NCBI RefSeq assembly: GCF_900289145.1
Contig: NZ_OKQO01000006.1
Span: 245,736-309,735, forward strand
Length of the DNA stretch: 64,000 nucleotides
Source of the DNA: Neobittarella massiliensis (ex Bilen et al. 2018)
Lineage (GTDB): Bacteria > Bacillota > Clostridia > Oscillospirales > Ruminococcaceae
Direction of reading: 5' to 3'
Shown here: piece after piece, positions 1 through 9,762 of the stretch
How positions within the stretch are numbered: position 1 is the first letter of the stretch
Layout: each line of letters starts with the position of its first letter
The notes under the pieces: model-generated
What the model was told of the DNA's origin: nothing
What the model saw: only the letters and a program-made list of their open reading frames with translations
Database searches by the model: none
Made by a program: the position numbers and the translations under genes

Positions 1-796
1 GAGCGTCGTGGGGGTCCATGGCGTGGTAGTGGTCGTTGCCCTGTAGCGTCTTATCCAGTGTGTAGTGTTTTTCGATGATGACGGCGCCCAAATTGTAGGC
101 GGTCTTCACCACATCCATCTCGGCGGTGGGCTTTGAGTGGTCGGAATAACCGATGATCAGATCGGGAAAAGCCTGTTTGAGTGAGACGATCTTGTTGAGA
201 TTGGTGTCGCTAAACGGTGTCGGGTACTCCAGCACGCAGTGCAGCAGAGCCAGTGGCTGATCGTTATACTGGCGTATGGTGGCTACCGCTTCGGTGATCT
301 CGTCCAGATTAGAGGCACCTACCGAGAGCAGGATCGGCTTGTTCTTTTTAGCCTGATACGCCACAAACGGCTTGTTGTTGAGATCGGAGGAGGAGATCTT
401 GTATACGGCCATCATGTCGTTTAGATAGTCGGCCGAGTCGATATCGAATGCAGTGGACAGAAATTCGATACCGATGGTCTGACAGTAAGCGGCCAGCTGC
501 GCGTATTCCTCGCGGCCAAATGCATCAAATTTTTGAAACAGCTGATACTGCGACGTCGTGGGCTCTTCGCTGGTGTCCCAATAGGAGGGGGAATCTTTGG
601 CAGCCAGTGTTTCGGCTTTATAGCTCTGGAATTTCACCGCGTGGATACCGGCGTTTTTGGCCTCGGCGACCATCAGTTTGGCCGCTTCCAACAGTGGAAT
701 ATTGAGCTTGGCGGCAATGTCGTAATAATTGACGCCGATCTCGGCGATCAGCACGAATCGGCCGTTTTGGGCCCGCTCGATAATGGTGCTCTTCAT
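1..796 (-). CDS. neuB: Nonulosonic acid (sialic-type) synthase, NeuB family, 3'-truncated by window edge
   Basis: Enzymes of this family condense phosphoenolpyruvate with a six-carbon amino sugar to make a nine-carbon nonulosonic acid (sialic, legionaminic or pseudaminic acid). The 265 codons visible give AEIGVN at residues 18-23, KFQ at 55-57, FLSTAFD at 112-118, KISSSD at 133-138, GYSDH at 206-210 and IEKHYTLD at 231-238, which are the TIM-barrel landmarks of NeuB/SpsE. The C-terminal antifreeze-like (SAF) domain expected at about residues 280-350 lies beyond the left edge. The ATG at 796 overlaps the stop of the upstream cytidylyltransferase gene as ATGA, so the two are probably translationally coupled. 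Which nonulosonate is made cannot be told from the sequence alone. Confidence 0.9.
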   Translation of the reverse strand, partial: MKSTIIERAQNGRFVLIAEIGVNYYDIAAKLNIPLLEAAKLMVAEAKNAGIHAVKFQSYKAETLAAKDSPSYWDTSEEPTTSQYQLFQKFDAFGREEYAQLAAYCQTIGIEFLSTAFDIDSADYLNDMMAVYKISSSDLNNKPFVAYQAKKNKPILLSVGASNLDEITEAVATIRQYNDQPLALLHCVLEYPTPFSDTNLNKIVSLKQAFPDLIIGYSDHSKPTAEMDVVKTAYNLGAVIIEKHYTLDKTLQGNDHYHAMDPHDA

Positions 797-2436
797 AGGG
801 ATGTGTCCTCCAGTATCAACTTTTTAACGCGCTCTATCCCGGCCTGCAGATCATGGCGCAACATGAGCTGCTGCATCTCCCGCCGTATGGCCGGCGTATT
901 GATGAGCCAATTGAGCGTTTTTTCCAGCGTATCTTCCGAGACATTGGTGCCCAGCCCCAGATTTAAAAAACCGTTGCTCATCTGGGCAAATGTGTGCAGC
1001 TGCTCGCGTTCATTCTGGGCCATGACGATGGCCGGCACGCCCATACAGGCCAGTTCAAATACGGTGCGACCCTGCGAGGTAACGGCCAGATCAGCTTGGT
1101 GCATGTAGGTAGTGACTCGCTTGACATCGCGCAGCACACAGACATTTTTGTCCTCTCTGGTCACTACGCCGTTGGCTTCGCAGTCGTAGGCGCTGCCGGT
1201 CATGAACACAAAGCGGATGTCGGTGTGATAATGGGCGTTGTATCGGGTGGCCAGACGATACATTTTTGCGGTGAGGTTGGCCGGGTCGGCCCCGCCAAAG
1301 ACAATGAGGATGTTTTTTACCTGTTCGCGCACTGGATGAGCGGTCTCGGCGACGAATTCATCGCGCAGGCAGACATAATCTTTACCGCTGTATACGTTTT
1401 TTCGCTCGTCGAGGTTTTCGTACAGGGCGTTGATGACCGCATCGGCGTAACGGGACCCCTCCCCCAGATCCTCAATAGTGACGACACGGGGGACCAGTTC
1501 TTTTAGCTTTTGTATGTAGCGGGCACTGGTATCTAAGCAGTCGTTGACCACCACGTCGGGCCGATAATCACCCAGAAATTTAAAAAATTCGGCATCGCTC
1601 TCGATAACGTGGTAGGGAAAGTGGCTCTGTCGGATCTTTTCCAGCCCCTCGGTGTGTTCTTTGCTGGTGACGAACATCACCTCATGGCCAGTAAGATTAT
1701 AGGCCAGCGTGAGGCAGTGGTAGATATGCCCCATACCCAACTGGCGGTAACCGTCGGCCCGAAAGACGATCTTCTTGCGGCTCAGGCGCTGCTCGCAGAC
1801 GATCCAGTCGGCAGTGGTATCGATATCCACAGCCTCGTTTTCAGGGATCTCAAAGACCGAGATGCTTTTCCCCATGCGGCTGTCGGCCACTACAAACTGC
1901 CGCTTGGTAATAAAAAATGCGCCGGCTTCTACATAATTGGGCGGTAACTGCTGCCGGTTGAGGCGCTTTTGGTAGAGGGGATATACGGTACCGTCCTCCC
2001 CCTTCGACCAGGCCAGGTGCGGTTGGTTGCTGGCGCTGATGTAGGTGTCGCAGCCGGACGCGAGAAAGGAGGTGATAGCCTGTGACAGCGTCTCGGCGCT
2101 GAGCAGCGGCGAGGTGGGCTGCAACGTGATAACCACATCGTAAGCGATCCCTCTTTTGGCCTCCATCTGTAGGGTGGCGTCGTAGATCACCGGGTCGAGG
2201 GTGGTGGCGTCTCTGGCCAGTTCGGCATCGCGCGCAAGCACCTCGGCCCCGTAGCGGGCAGAGATAGCGGCGATTTCCTCGTCGTCGGTACTCACGGCAA
2301 CATCGGTGATGGCGGCACACGACTGCGCGTTATGGATAGCGTAGTAAATGAGTGGCTTTTTGTGCATCAGCCGAATATTTTTGCGGGGAATTCCTTTTGA
2401 CCCGCCCCGGGCGGGGATGACTGCTAAGATGTTCAT
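793..2436 (-). CDS. CMP-nonulosonate cytidylyltransferase fused to PseG-like UDP-sugar hydrolase domain
   Basis: Two-domain protein of 547 residues. Residues 1-215 are a NeuA/PseF/LegF cytidylyltransferase: the N-terminal IPARGGSKGIPRKN nucleotide-binding loop and the DIDTTADW segment near 205 are diagnostic; this domain activates a nonulosonic acid with CTP. Residues 222-547 begin with FRADGYRQLGMGHIYH, the glycine-histidine loop of PseG, which in the pseudaminic acid pathway removes UDP from a 2,4-diacetamido-trideoxyhexose just before the NeuB-type step. The fusion therefore brackets the adjacent synthase reaction: domain 2 would supply its substrate and domain 1 use its product. The stop overlaps the start of the synthase gene. 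Family assignment is firm; the exact sugar is inference. Confidence 0.9.
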   Translation of the reverse strand: MNILAVIPARGGSKGIPRKNIRLMHKKPLIYYAIHNAQSCAAITDVAVSTDDEEIAAISARYGAEVLARDAELARDATTLDPVIYDATLQMEAKRGIAYDVVITLQPTSPLLSAETLSQAITSFLASGCDTYISASNQPHLAWSKGEDGTVYPLYQKRLNRQQLPPNYVEAGAFFITKRQFVVADSRMGKSISVFEIPENEAVDIDTTADWIVCEQRLSRKKIVFRADGYRQLGMGHIYHCLTLAYNLTGHEVMFVTSKEHTEGLEKIRQSHFPYHVIESDAEFFKFLGDYRPDVVVNDCLDTSARYIQKLKELVPRVVTIEDLGEGSRYADAVINALYENLDERKNVYSGKDYVCLRDEFVAETAHPVREQVKNILIVFGGADPANLTAKMYRLATRYNAHYHTDIRFVFMTGSAYDCEANGVVTREDKNVCVLRDVKRVTTYMHQADLAVTSQGRTVFELACMGVPAIVMAQNEREQLHTFAQMSNGFLNLGLGTNVSEDTLEKTLNWLINTPAIRREMQQLMLRHDLQAGIERVKKLILEDTSL

Positions 2437-2468
2437 ACGATCTCTCCAATCTACATAGGGGATGCCCG

Positions 2469-3872
2469 CTAGAAGATGCTTCTATTTTTAATAATGCGCC
2501 GGAGCAACAGGACACCTACACCGGCAGCCAGCGCCCAGCGAAGAATAGGCATGTTGACGGTGACTGTATATATAAAGATACAGAGGACTACAGCAGCGGT
2601 ACTCTGTGCCACGTATTTTACAGGGAAAACAAAGGTCTCCTTGATGTAGTATTTAGCAATTAACAGATGGACGGTAAAAAGTGCTATATAGGCGATCAAG
2701 GTGCCTATGGCAGCACCCAGCATTCCCAAGCGGGGGATAAGTATGGAGTTAAAAAGAATATTGATCAGGGCGGCAAATAAAGTCCCGGCAGCAATCATTT
2801 TTGTGTTTCTATAGTAAAACTGGAAATTGACCGGAAAGCTGTACAAAAACACAATAAAGATACTGAAAACCATGACCGGTATCAGAGAAGTCGCTCCCCA
2901 GTAGGCGGATGGAGCGAGTAATTTGATGACCTCCTGAGAGACAAGTAAAAAACCTATTGTAAGGCCGGTAAAAAGGTAAATGTAGTTTTTTTGACGTTTT
3001 TCAATTTTTTCATAGAGCTCTTTTTTGGTGTCTTCATAAAAAAAGGGGACCCAAGTGCTGTTGAGGGCGTTGTAAATAATAGATAGGATCTGTGTAAAGG
3101 TAACGGTAAAGCCGTATACGCCGACAGCGCTGTTATCCAAATATTTTTGTAACATGATCTTATCGCACTGTGACAACACGATTTGTGAGAGCGCGTGAAA
3201 AACAAGAGGTAAGCTAAAAGAAATGCAAAAACCCCAAAACTTTTTGTTATAGAAAGTCTTACCTTTTACAAGATAAAAGGCAAGAAATAGAAAACCGATC
3301 AAAAGATTGGGGGCAGCAAAGCCCAAAATACGTCCTACATATCGATAGTTGGTTTGCGGAATTCTTTTAATGAGTAATAAAGAGAGAAATATAGAAAAAA
3401 GCGTTGTTAAAACAGATACTAAGAATGTTTTATAACCCTGTTTAAAATATGTGAATTTTGAAGTTGAAAAATTTACTCCGATTGTACCCAGAGCATGAAA
3501 AGGCATGAGGCAGACGAGGAGTATCGGGAGTTCCGTAAATTGGGCTAAGTTGTTCCTAAATACTATAATTAATAGACTAAATATAGTGGCAGATAATAAC
3601 ACCAAACTCATAGAACTAGAGTAATATTTAGACTGCTCTTCCTCTGTAAATAGAATCGATGCATTGCCGATCGTTGCAGTAATTTGAAGACTAATTACTA
3701 TCGTGAGCACCTGTAGCCATGTGGTGTAGATCGTTACGATTCCATAATTCTCAGTACCGAGCAATCGCGTAAAAATAGGTATGGTAAAAAAAGAAATCCC
3801 GTTTAAAAATATTGGCCCTAGAAGATTGAAAAACGTAACTACATTTATATTGTTTTTCCAGGACATTTTCAT
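2469..3872 (-). CDS. Wzx-type polysaccharide flippase (MOP superfamily)
   Basis: Predicted integral membrane protein of 467 residues with roughly 12-14 hydrophobic segments. The N-terminal pattern NLLGPIFLNGISFFTIPIFTRLLG, seen here in residues 11-34, is typical of oligosaccharide flippases that move lipid-linked repeat units across the membrane. The ATG at 3872 has a good AAGGGGGG ribosome-binding site upstream; an internal ATG two codons later is less well placed. It lies between the nonulosonate genes and glycosyltransferases, so it likely exports the glycan made by this leftward set. A second flippase, 17511-18959, belongs to the rightward set. The sequence is AT-rich. Confidence 0.88.
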   Translation of the reverse strand: MKMSWKNNINVVTFFNLLGPIFLNGISFFTIPIFTRLLGTENYGIVTIYTTWLQVLTIVISLQITATIGNASILFTEEEQSKYYSSSMSLVLLSATIFSLLIIVFRNNLAQFTELPILLVCLMPFHALGTIGVNFSTSKFTYFKQGYKTFLVSVLTTLFSIFLSLLLIKRIPQTNYRYVGRILGFAAPNLLIGFLFLAFYLVKGKTFYNKKFWGFCISFSLPLVFHALSQIVLSQCDKIMLQKYLDNSAVGVYGFTVTFTQILSIIYNALNSTWVPFFYEDTKKELYEKIEKRQKNYIYLFTGLTIGFLLVSQEVIKLLAPSAYWGATSLIPVMVFSIFIVFLYSFPVNFQFYYRNTKMIAAGTLFAALINILFNSILIPRLGMLGAAIGTLIAYIALFTVHLLIAKYYIKETFVFPVKYVAQSTAAVVLCIFIYTVTVNMPILRWALAAGVGVLLLRRIIKNRSIF

Positions 3873-3875
3873 CGC

Positions 3876-4877
3876 TTATCCCCCCTTGACTTTTAGATAG
3901 AGCGATAATACTTTGTGCGTTAGCCTAGGACCGATAGTTTGAATCGAATGGTAAATCAGCCGATGTTTAACACTTGTTGCATTTCGAAGAATGTACTTAT
4001 ATTCAGAAATTTTTTCAAAAAAATTAGGGATATCAGATCTCTCTATCATAGCCGGGTACTGAGAATAGTACACGATAAACCTATCCTGTAAGTTTTTGCA
4101 TAATGCACGATGAAATCGTGGCTTCAGTGATAATTGGTCATCCACGACTATCTGGTACCAGTTTGTTAAAATACCGAGTGTTAAAAACACCTTTACAAGG
4201 GATAAGGTGTTCATAAGTGAGCCTGGGCGCCCCTCACGATAGTAGTAATACGGAAGCGGATTACTTTCAACAGAAGATGCTGTGCGATATAGACGGTACG
4301 AGAAGTCGATATCTTCAGAGTACCTGAGCTCTTCATCAAAGAATAGTCGATTTTTGATAAGATACTCTCTCCGATACATACCGCGTATACCGGCCATGAA
4401 ATAATGATTAACCTCAATAATTGAGGCAAATGCATCTTGACCGTCCTTCCCAGAGACAGTTTCTGGATCGACCAACCATTTATCTGGAATATATTCTGTT
4501 GTCCCGTCAACGAAGAAAGACATCCGCCCTATAATGTAATCTACATTTGGGACTCTTTCGGAGATTTCGACGAAGCTTTCAAGAGCCTTTGGATTTATGA
4601 GATCATCACCATCTATAAAATAGATGTAATCGCCGGTAGCGCTGCGAATGCCAGTATTCCTGGCAGCTGATAGTCCACTGTTCTCTTGATCTATAACTCG
4701 GATAAAGGCATGATTACGTGCATATTGATAGCAGATAGCACGGCTATTATCTGTTGAGCCATCGTTGATCAGTAGAAGTTCGAAATTTTTATAGCTTTGG
4801 TTGACCACACTATCTATACATGTGGAGAGATATTTTTCTATATTGTACACAGGTACAACGACACTAACGAATGGCAT
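3876..4877 (-). CDS. Family 2 glycosyltransferase
   Basis: GT2 enzyme of 333 residues with the GT-A fold start VSVVVPVYN at residues 4-12, LLINDGSTD near 36-44 and the metal-binding YFIDGDD near 91-97 (DXD-type motif). It should transfer a sugar from a nucleotide donor to the growing repeat unit at the inner membrane face. The C-terminal 130 residues are basic and have no clear membrane segment. The ATG at 4877 follows AAAGGATCATA. It is separated from the flippase gene by only a few bases. Donor and acceptor cannot be predicted. Confidence 0.88.
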   Translation of the reverse strand: MPFVSVVVPVYNIEKYLSTCIDSVVNQSYKNFELLLINDGSTDNSRAICYQYARNHAFIRVIDQENSGLSAARNTGIRSATGDYIYFIDGDDLINPKALESFVEISERVPNVDYIIGRMSFFVDGTTEYIPDKWLVDPETVSGKDGQDAFASIIEVNHYFMAGIRGMYRREYLIKNRLFFDEELRYSEDIDFSYRLYRTASSVESNPLPYYYYREGRPGSLMNTLSLVKVFLTLGILTNWYQIVVDDQLSLKPRFHRALCKNLQDRFIVYYSQYPAMIERSDIPNFFEKISEYKYILRNATSVKHRLIYHSIQTIGPRLTHKVLSLYLKVKGG

Positions 4878-4974
4878 TATGATCCTTTCTGACTTTGTTT
4901 GTATGGTAAATCGATCAAAACGGTCATAGGTATAAAAAGCCCAAGTTAAAATATTTATATTGTTTACACAAATA

Positions 4975-6060
4975 TCAAATGCTTTGCAAAAAATGCTGTA
5001 GCTCTTTATAATTATTAGGTATAAAGAATTTCGAGGGCTCTCGATATGAGGCTCTTACTAAAGAAAAAAATTGGTCGATTTCTTTAAGACTGCTTTTAAA
5101 TCGATGCATATATTCAGGAATTAACTTATATAAAAGAATTACAGTAGGCTCTTTATCATAAATCATTTTGGCAGTTACACATGCTGTGGAATTTACAGAA
5201 ATAAATACTTTATTTTCTATATTTTTAATATTGAGCAGCAATATTTCCCAAGGTATGTCATTTGATGCCTGAATATTAAACTTAGAAGTGACCGCACTAT
5301 ACTCAGGATCGGTTTTTAATCTTGTGGGATGAGCTTTAATCAGCCAATCTTGTGGGGAAGTGTTTTGTGTCAACTGATCTAGTAAAAGCGGATAATCAAT
5401 ATTTAGTCCAATCTGCTTTTTAAATGCTTGATCTAGAAAAATAAACTTTGCAGTGTTATAGTGGCTTTTTTCGGTTGGCACTGTAAAAACCTTGCGAAGC
5501 TGATCAATAAGCGAGGAGCTTTTGACTGGCGAAATTTTTTGCGTCGGATAGTTCAAATTTGTTGTTCTAGCATCTGGAAGGTATAGATACAGACAATTGA
5601 TATAATTGGCGTAATTTTTAAAACCTGTTAATAAAAAGAAAATGTTGAGTTTAGTTGAGAAGTTTAAGATAGGGGTGGTGTATATCCCAATACCTTCATC
5701 GTAATAATAGAGAGAAAGATCGGGGTTATTTCTGGATAAAAATGAATAAAAAATAGTATTGCAAAAACCCATACAAGTAACAAATAGGGCAGTGTAGACC
5801 TTTTGTGTTAATAAATCTTTTGTTGGATAGTGACGTTTCAGGCATAAGGAAATAACAAGATTTGTTGACGGATTGTTAAAATCGTCAATCATATAAATGT
5901 TTTCAAATAATCCAGAAGACTGGAGCGATTCTCTATAGGAGAGCAGATCAGTCGCAAAATTTAAAAGATATAAATCAGCGGGTTCATCTGCGTACATAGA
6001 GAGCTTAATATTTACTACATTGAATATCTGATAAGGTGTTGCACAGAGAAAAGCGATCAA
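4975..6060 (-). CDS. GT52-like (sialyltransferase-type) glycosyltransferase
   Basis: 361-residue protein beginning IAFLCATPYQIFNV, the N-terminal signature of GT52 family enzymes (bacterial lipooligosaccharide alpha-2,3-sialyltransferases and relatives); later landmarks are WLIKAHPTR near 240 and FISVNSTACVTAKMI near 285, a GT-B C-terminal nucleotide-sugar binding pattern. With a nonulosonate synthase and cytidylyltransferase in the same gene set, the natural inference is that it transfers the CMP-activated nonulosonate onto the glycan. The start is TTG at 6060 behind a near-perfect GGAGGTGATC ribosome-binding site that is itself inside the end of the polymerase gene, so the two overlap by four bases. 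AT-rich. Confidence 0.75.
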   Translation of the reverse strand: MIAFLCATPYQIFNVVNIKLSMYADEPADLYLLNFATDLLSYRESLQSSGLFENIYMIDDFNNPSTNLVISLCLKRHYPTKDLLTQKVYTALFVTCMGFCNTIFYSFLSRNNPDLSLYYYDEGIGIYTTPILNFSTKLNIFFLLTGFKNYANYINCLYLYLPDARTTNLNYPTQKISPVKSSSLIDQLRKVFTVPTEKSHYNTAKFIFLDQAFKKQIGLNIDYPLLLDQLTQNTSPQDWLIKAHPTRLKTDPEYSAVTSKFNIQASNDIPWEILLLNIKNIENKVFISVNSTACVTAKMIYDKEPTVILLYKLIPEYMHRFKSSLKEIDQFFSLVRASYREPSKFFIPNNYKELQHFLQSI

Positions 6061-7535
6061 ATGTGATCACCTCCGTTAGTAGACTTATAATCCGCTTTAG
6101 AAAGGCAGAACCCTAAACAAAACCAGAAGATACATCCGATACCTGACTGGCAAAAATATATTGTGGACTCAGCAATATTGTTAAAAAGCATGCAGAGTAC
6201 AAGGGCGAGAATGCCGATGCATTCAGCATAGTAATGATAGGAGACTTTTTTAACACATAAAAAAATAGATTTGAATAAAAGACAAAAGAAAAATATAGAG
6301 CCAATGATCCCTGTGGAAACCAGAGTTTGGATATAAAGGTTATGTGTGCCAGATTTTAGTTTTTTGGTTATTTCTGGATGTTCAGGGTACATTTCATTTG
6401 CTATTTCATAAACGTTTTCCTGCCCTACGCCAAAAAGAGGATTATTTTTAAGTGTTGATAACCCCATTTTCCATATGGCGAGTCTACCTGATGCAAATCC
6501 TCCGGTGTCTTTATACCTTCTTCCGGTATCGACATGGGGCAATTTTGCATAGGAAGTAGTGGGCTTGTTATGTGGTACAAGTTGTGGAAGCGCTGCAAAA
6601 GTTACAGATTGGTCGTCCGTAGTTTCTGTAGATAAAATACGAACAGCTTGATTATCTGATAGAGAAACCAATGCAGGTGGAATATATCCCACCAAATACG
6701 AGGTTAATTTCAAAGCAATTACAGTAATTAGACAACTGAAAACAATCTTCATAAACACAATGCCAAAATGTAAGATCGGTTTTGGCCGGTGAGCACTATA
6801 AAAAGACTTAAACAAAATATAAAATGACAACAATACCAAGATTGTCAAAATGCTACTATTTGAGTCAGTTAACGATATGAAAATAAGCTGAACAGCTAGA
6901 TTCAAAATAAAAAAAGCAATGTTTAGTATGTTTTTTATTTTAGAACAATTTTTGCTTAGCCTCTTGTAGCAGTAAGTTGATAAGACAATAGAAATAATGG
7001 CATAAATACCGCCCGCATTGGGACTGGTGTAGACACCCCATAATCTTCCTAAATAAAAGCCTATTCGAACATTGTCGATAACTGCGCTGAACTGTATGAA
7101 ATAGAGAATGAGAGATGCGAATGCCGCAATAAACGAGATCAGTATAAAAAATAGGGAGAAATTTATAAAATGTTTTTGAGCACTGTCTTCTGAGTCGACT
7201 AAACAGGCGGGAAAAAAGAGCAATAGGAAGATACTATTGTAGAGAAACTGCGTTAAATTTTCTATCGCATTAAGCCGAAAATTTAGTAAGATAGTTAACA
7301 CAGACGTGCTTAGAAATAGTATGATTAGAGTTTTGTTTTTGTTTTTAAAGATTCCACGTCGGTAAAATGCATCTACGGCGATAGAAAAAAAACCAAATAA
7401 CAATACAAATTTAATATATCTACCAGTATATTTGTGTAGCATAGGGATAGATATAGAAAACATAGCGGCTAAGAAAATGTAGACATACACTCTCTGTAAT
7501 AAGATTATCACATTGTTGGGTCTTTTAACTTTCAA
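6057..7535 (-). CDS. Wzy-type O-antigen polymerase/ligase family membrane protein
   Basis: About 492 residues with some 11-12 predicted membrane spans. A periplasm-facing loop near residues 260-370 leads to NNPLFGVGQENVYE and GTHNLYIQTLVSTGIIG, the Wzy_C/WaaL pattern (histidine-asparagine followed by a glycine-rich span) of enzymes that polymerise or ligate lipid-linked glycan. The TTG at 7535 is chosen because GGGGTGAT lies seven bases upstream; an upstream TTG at 7562 would lie inside the mutase gene and lacks a ribosome-binding site. It likely polymerises the repeat unit made by this gene set. Very AT-rich compared with the chromosomal genes further right. Confidence 0.82.
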   Translation of the reverse strand: MKVKRPNNVIILLQRVYVYIFLAAMFSISIPMLHKYTGRYIKFVLLFGFFSIAVDAFYRRGIFKNKNKTLIILFLSTSVLTILLNFRLNAIENLTQFLYNSIFLLLFFPACLVDSEDSAQKHFINFSLFFILISFIAAFASLILYFIQFSAVIDNVRIGFYLGRLWGVYTSPNAGGIYAIISIVLSTYCYKRLSKNCSKIKNILNIAFFILNLAVQLIFISLTDSNSSILTILVLLSFYILFKSFYSAHRPKPILHFGIVFMKIVFSCLITVIALKLTSYLVGYIPPALVSLSDNQAVRILSTETTDDQSVTFAALPQLVPHNKPTTSYAKLPHVDTGRRYKDTGGFASGRLAIWKMGLSTLKNNPLFGVGQENVYEIANEMYPEHPEITKKLKSGTHNLYIQTLVSTGIIGSIFFFCLLFKSIFLCVKKVSYHYYAECIGILALVLCMLFNNIAESTIYFCQSGIGCIFWFCLGFCLSKADYKSTNGGDHI

Positions 7536-7539
7536 ATCA

Positions 7540-8709
7540 TCACCCCGCAAAGTGCTCTTCAAAAAAAGATAATGCTCGGAGAATAGTCGCTTCCATATTA
7601 TAATATTTATAGTCTGCCAGTCGGCCCAGATAGTAAAAATTATCTATTCGATCTGCAAGTTTTTTATAACGCTGGTGTAATTCGAAACAAGCATCGTTGG
7701 CTATTGGGTAAAGAGGCTGGTTGAAATGTTCTCCACTTCTGCTATATGCGCCAGGATATTCTGTGATTGTAGTCGTATGATCGGGAATGCTTTTCTGTAC
7801 AAGCCGTTTCATTTCTGTACGGCGTGTTGCACGACGAGTATCCGGCCAATTTAAGACCGGAGTGTTTTGAATATAATCTTTTTTATGATCTTCGAATTCA
7901 AATTCTAAAGATCGATAGGGAAGTTCGCCGAAAGTATAGTTAAAAAATTCGTCCAGAGCACCAGTATATACCACTGTTCCCTTAAATACAGCTCCATTAT
8001 AGATTACATTTTGTTTATCCTCAGACAAAGATAGCAAGTCCAGGCTATTCGTAGATAGCTGTACAGTAATATTAGGATGATCCAATAAATTTTCAAATAA
8101 CTTTGTAAATCCATCTTTGGGCATAACTTGGTATTTGTGCAAAAAATGATCATCATTATATGACAACCGAATAGGTATACGCGCTGTGACCCCGGGATCT
8201 ATCTCTTCAGGGGTTAATCCCCACATTTTTTCCGTATAATGCAAAAATACATTTTCGAAAATAAAGTCAGATAACTCACGAATATCAGGATCGGTATTTT
8301 TTTTAAGTGTCATAATTGGAATATTGGCATTTTCTCCATAGGACCTAATCAAACTTTTCTTGAGAGAATCTGCTTTTTTAGGGAAAAGAAGATCTATGCT
8401 GGTAAAGTTAATGGGCAGAGGGACTTCTTTCCCACATATAACAGCGTTCACTCGATGGCGGTAGGGGATCCATTCAGTAAAACGAGATAAATAATGGTAA
8501 GTTTTATCTTGGTCCATTACAGAGATATGCGGACCATATTTATGCACAGGAATCCCATAGGAATTTGTGTAGTCGTACATATTTCCGGCGATGTGCCCTC
8601 TTTTGTCGATAATTAGAACATCTTTATTAAGCTGCTCTGCGATCTGTCTTGCCATTACAGCACCGGCGTATCCACACCCGACTACAATAAAAGACGGTTT
8701 CGAAATCAT
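7540..8709 (-). CDS. glf: UDP-galactopyranose mutase
   Basis: Flavoenzyme that isomerises UDP-galactopyranose to UDP-galactofuranose, the donor for galactofuranose residues. The 389-residue product opens with the FAD dinucleotide-binding loop VVGCGYAGAVMARQIAE (residues 9-25), followed by IIDKRGHIAGNMYDY and HKYGPHISV, the characteristic GLF active-site region; the C-terminal half carries the conserved FYYLGRLADYKYYNM segment that completes the FAD site. The ATG at 8709 follows GAAAGGGTTAAAACT. Its presence says the glycan made here probably contains galactofuranose, so at least one neighbouring glycosyltransferase is likely to use that donor. Confidence 0.95.
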   Translation of the reverse strand: MISKPSFIVVGCGYAGAVMARQIAEQLNKDVLIIDKRGHIAGNMYDYTNSYGIPVHKYGPHISVMDQDKTYHYLSRFTEWIPYRHRVNAVICGKEVPLPINFTSIDLLFPKKADSLKKSLIRSYGENANIPIMTLKKNTDPDIRELSDFIFENVFLHYTEKMWGLTPEEIDPGVTARIPIRLSYNDDHFLHKYQVMPKDGFTKLFENLLDHPNITVQLSTNSLDLLSLSEDKQNVIYNGAVFKGTVVYTGALDEFFNYTFGELPYRSLEFEFEDHKKDYIQNTPVLNWPDTRRATRRTEMKRLVQKSIPDHTTTITEYPGAYSRSGEHFNQPLYPIANDACFELHQRYKKLADRIDNFYYLGRLADYKYYNMEATILRALSFFEEHFAG

Positions 8710-8722
8710 AGTTTTAACCCTT

Positions 8723-9736
8723 TCAATATTTTGCATGTAAAAATTTTAGCATTTTACAATTGGACAAACAGTCATACATATTTCCAGAAATATGTATGTT
8801 GTGCATAATGAGGAAAACTTTATATTTACGATTGCTTTTAGCTCGTAACTCCTGTATATCAGAAATGTTTTTGTGCAATTCAGCAGCAAGATGTTTCCCG
8901 ATTTCTCTATCTGGGTGGTAAATCAAACAGAGCAAGTAATAGGTAGTAACCAATGTTACGAGACGATCCAAACAATATGGCCGATCTGTGCGCACATTAG
9001 TATGACTGCGTACATATTCAACAAGACGGCAGATTACCCGATGATAATGATCTAATCTACCTATACGATTTTTTATGGAAATACTTTGCTGTGTATTCCC
9101 AATCAGGTAAACATATAAATATATATTCGTATATTTCCATGTCTTAATGTTAGATAAGGTAAAAAAGATATACTCCTCATCCACATAAAAGGTGTTCTCT
9201 TGTAATGTGAAGTCTAGCGATTTTAAATATTGGGTATTGAAACAAGCTGTACATAGTGTAAAGTGGGGGACCGCGGGGATATGTTCAGGCCATGACAACT
9301 CGTTGCCATATGCTGTATATGTTTTGGGGAAAGGATACGGAATAACCTCTTCTGTTACCATATTAAAAGTCTTGTAGTTAGTTAAAACAGCGTCGACATC
9401 TGTCTTTTTTAACTCATCTATCAGTGCCGGCACAGATCCTTCTTCGGCCCAATCGTCGCCATCTATTATCTTGGTGTATTTTCCCGTCGCCAATCGTAAG
9501 CCAGAATTGATAGTAGAGCCATGTCCCCCATTAGGCTTATTTAATAATGAAAAAGTGCTAGGATGAGCAGAAACAAATTCATTTGCTACGCTTTCAGTCC
9601 CATCTGTAGACCCATCATTAATAATCAGCACCTCTAACTGCTTCATATAGTCTTCTTTACAAATAAAAGACTGCAAAGTTTTATGCAAATATTTTTCCAC
9701 ATTAAAGCAGGGCACTATAATCGTCAAAACTTTCAA
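8723..9736 (-). CDS. Family 2 glycosyltransferase (GT-A)
   Basis: 337 residues. TIIVPCFNVEKYL at residues 5-17, LIINDGSTDGT near 37-47 and KIIDGDDW near 88-95 define the GT-A donor site; the internal NGGHGSTINSGL is also seen in glycosyltransferases of capsule loci. The last 80 residues are basic. The start is TTG at 9736 with GGAGG 12 bases upstream, a rather long spacing. It directly precedes the UDP-galactopyranose mutase gene, which makes it one candidate for a galactofuranosyltransferase, but no motif decides this. Confidence 0.86.
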   Translation of the reverse strand: MKVLTIIVPCFNVEKYLHKTLQSFICKEDYMKQLEVLIINDGSTDGTESVANEFVSAHPSTFSLLNKPNGGHGSTINSGLRLATGKYTKIIDGDDWAEEGSVPALIDELKKTDVDAVLTNYKTFNMVTEEVIPYPFPKTYTAYGNELSWPEHIPAVPHFTLCTACFNTQYLKSLDFTLQENTFYVDEEYIFFTLSNIKTWKYTNIYLYVYLIGNTQQSISIKNRIGRLDHYHRVICRLVEYVRSHTNVRTDRPYCLDRLVTLVTTYYLLCLIYHPDREIGKHLAAELHKNISDIQELRAKSNRKYKVFLIMHNIHISGNMYDCLSNCKMLKFLHAKY

Positions 9737-9762
9737 GACACTGATGGCCTCCTCTATATTTC

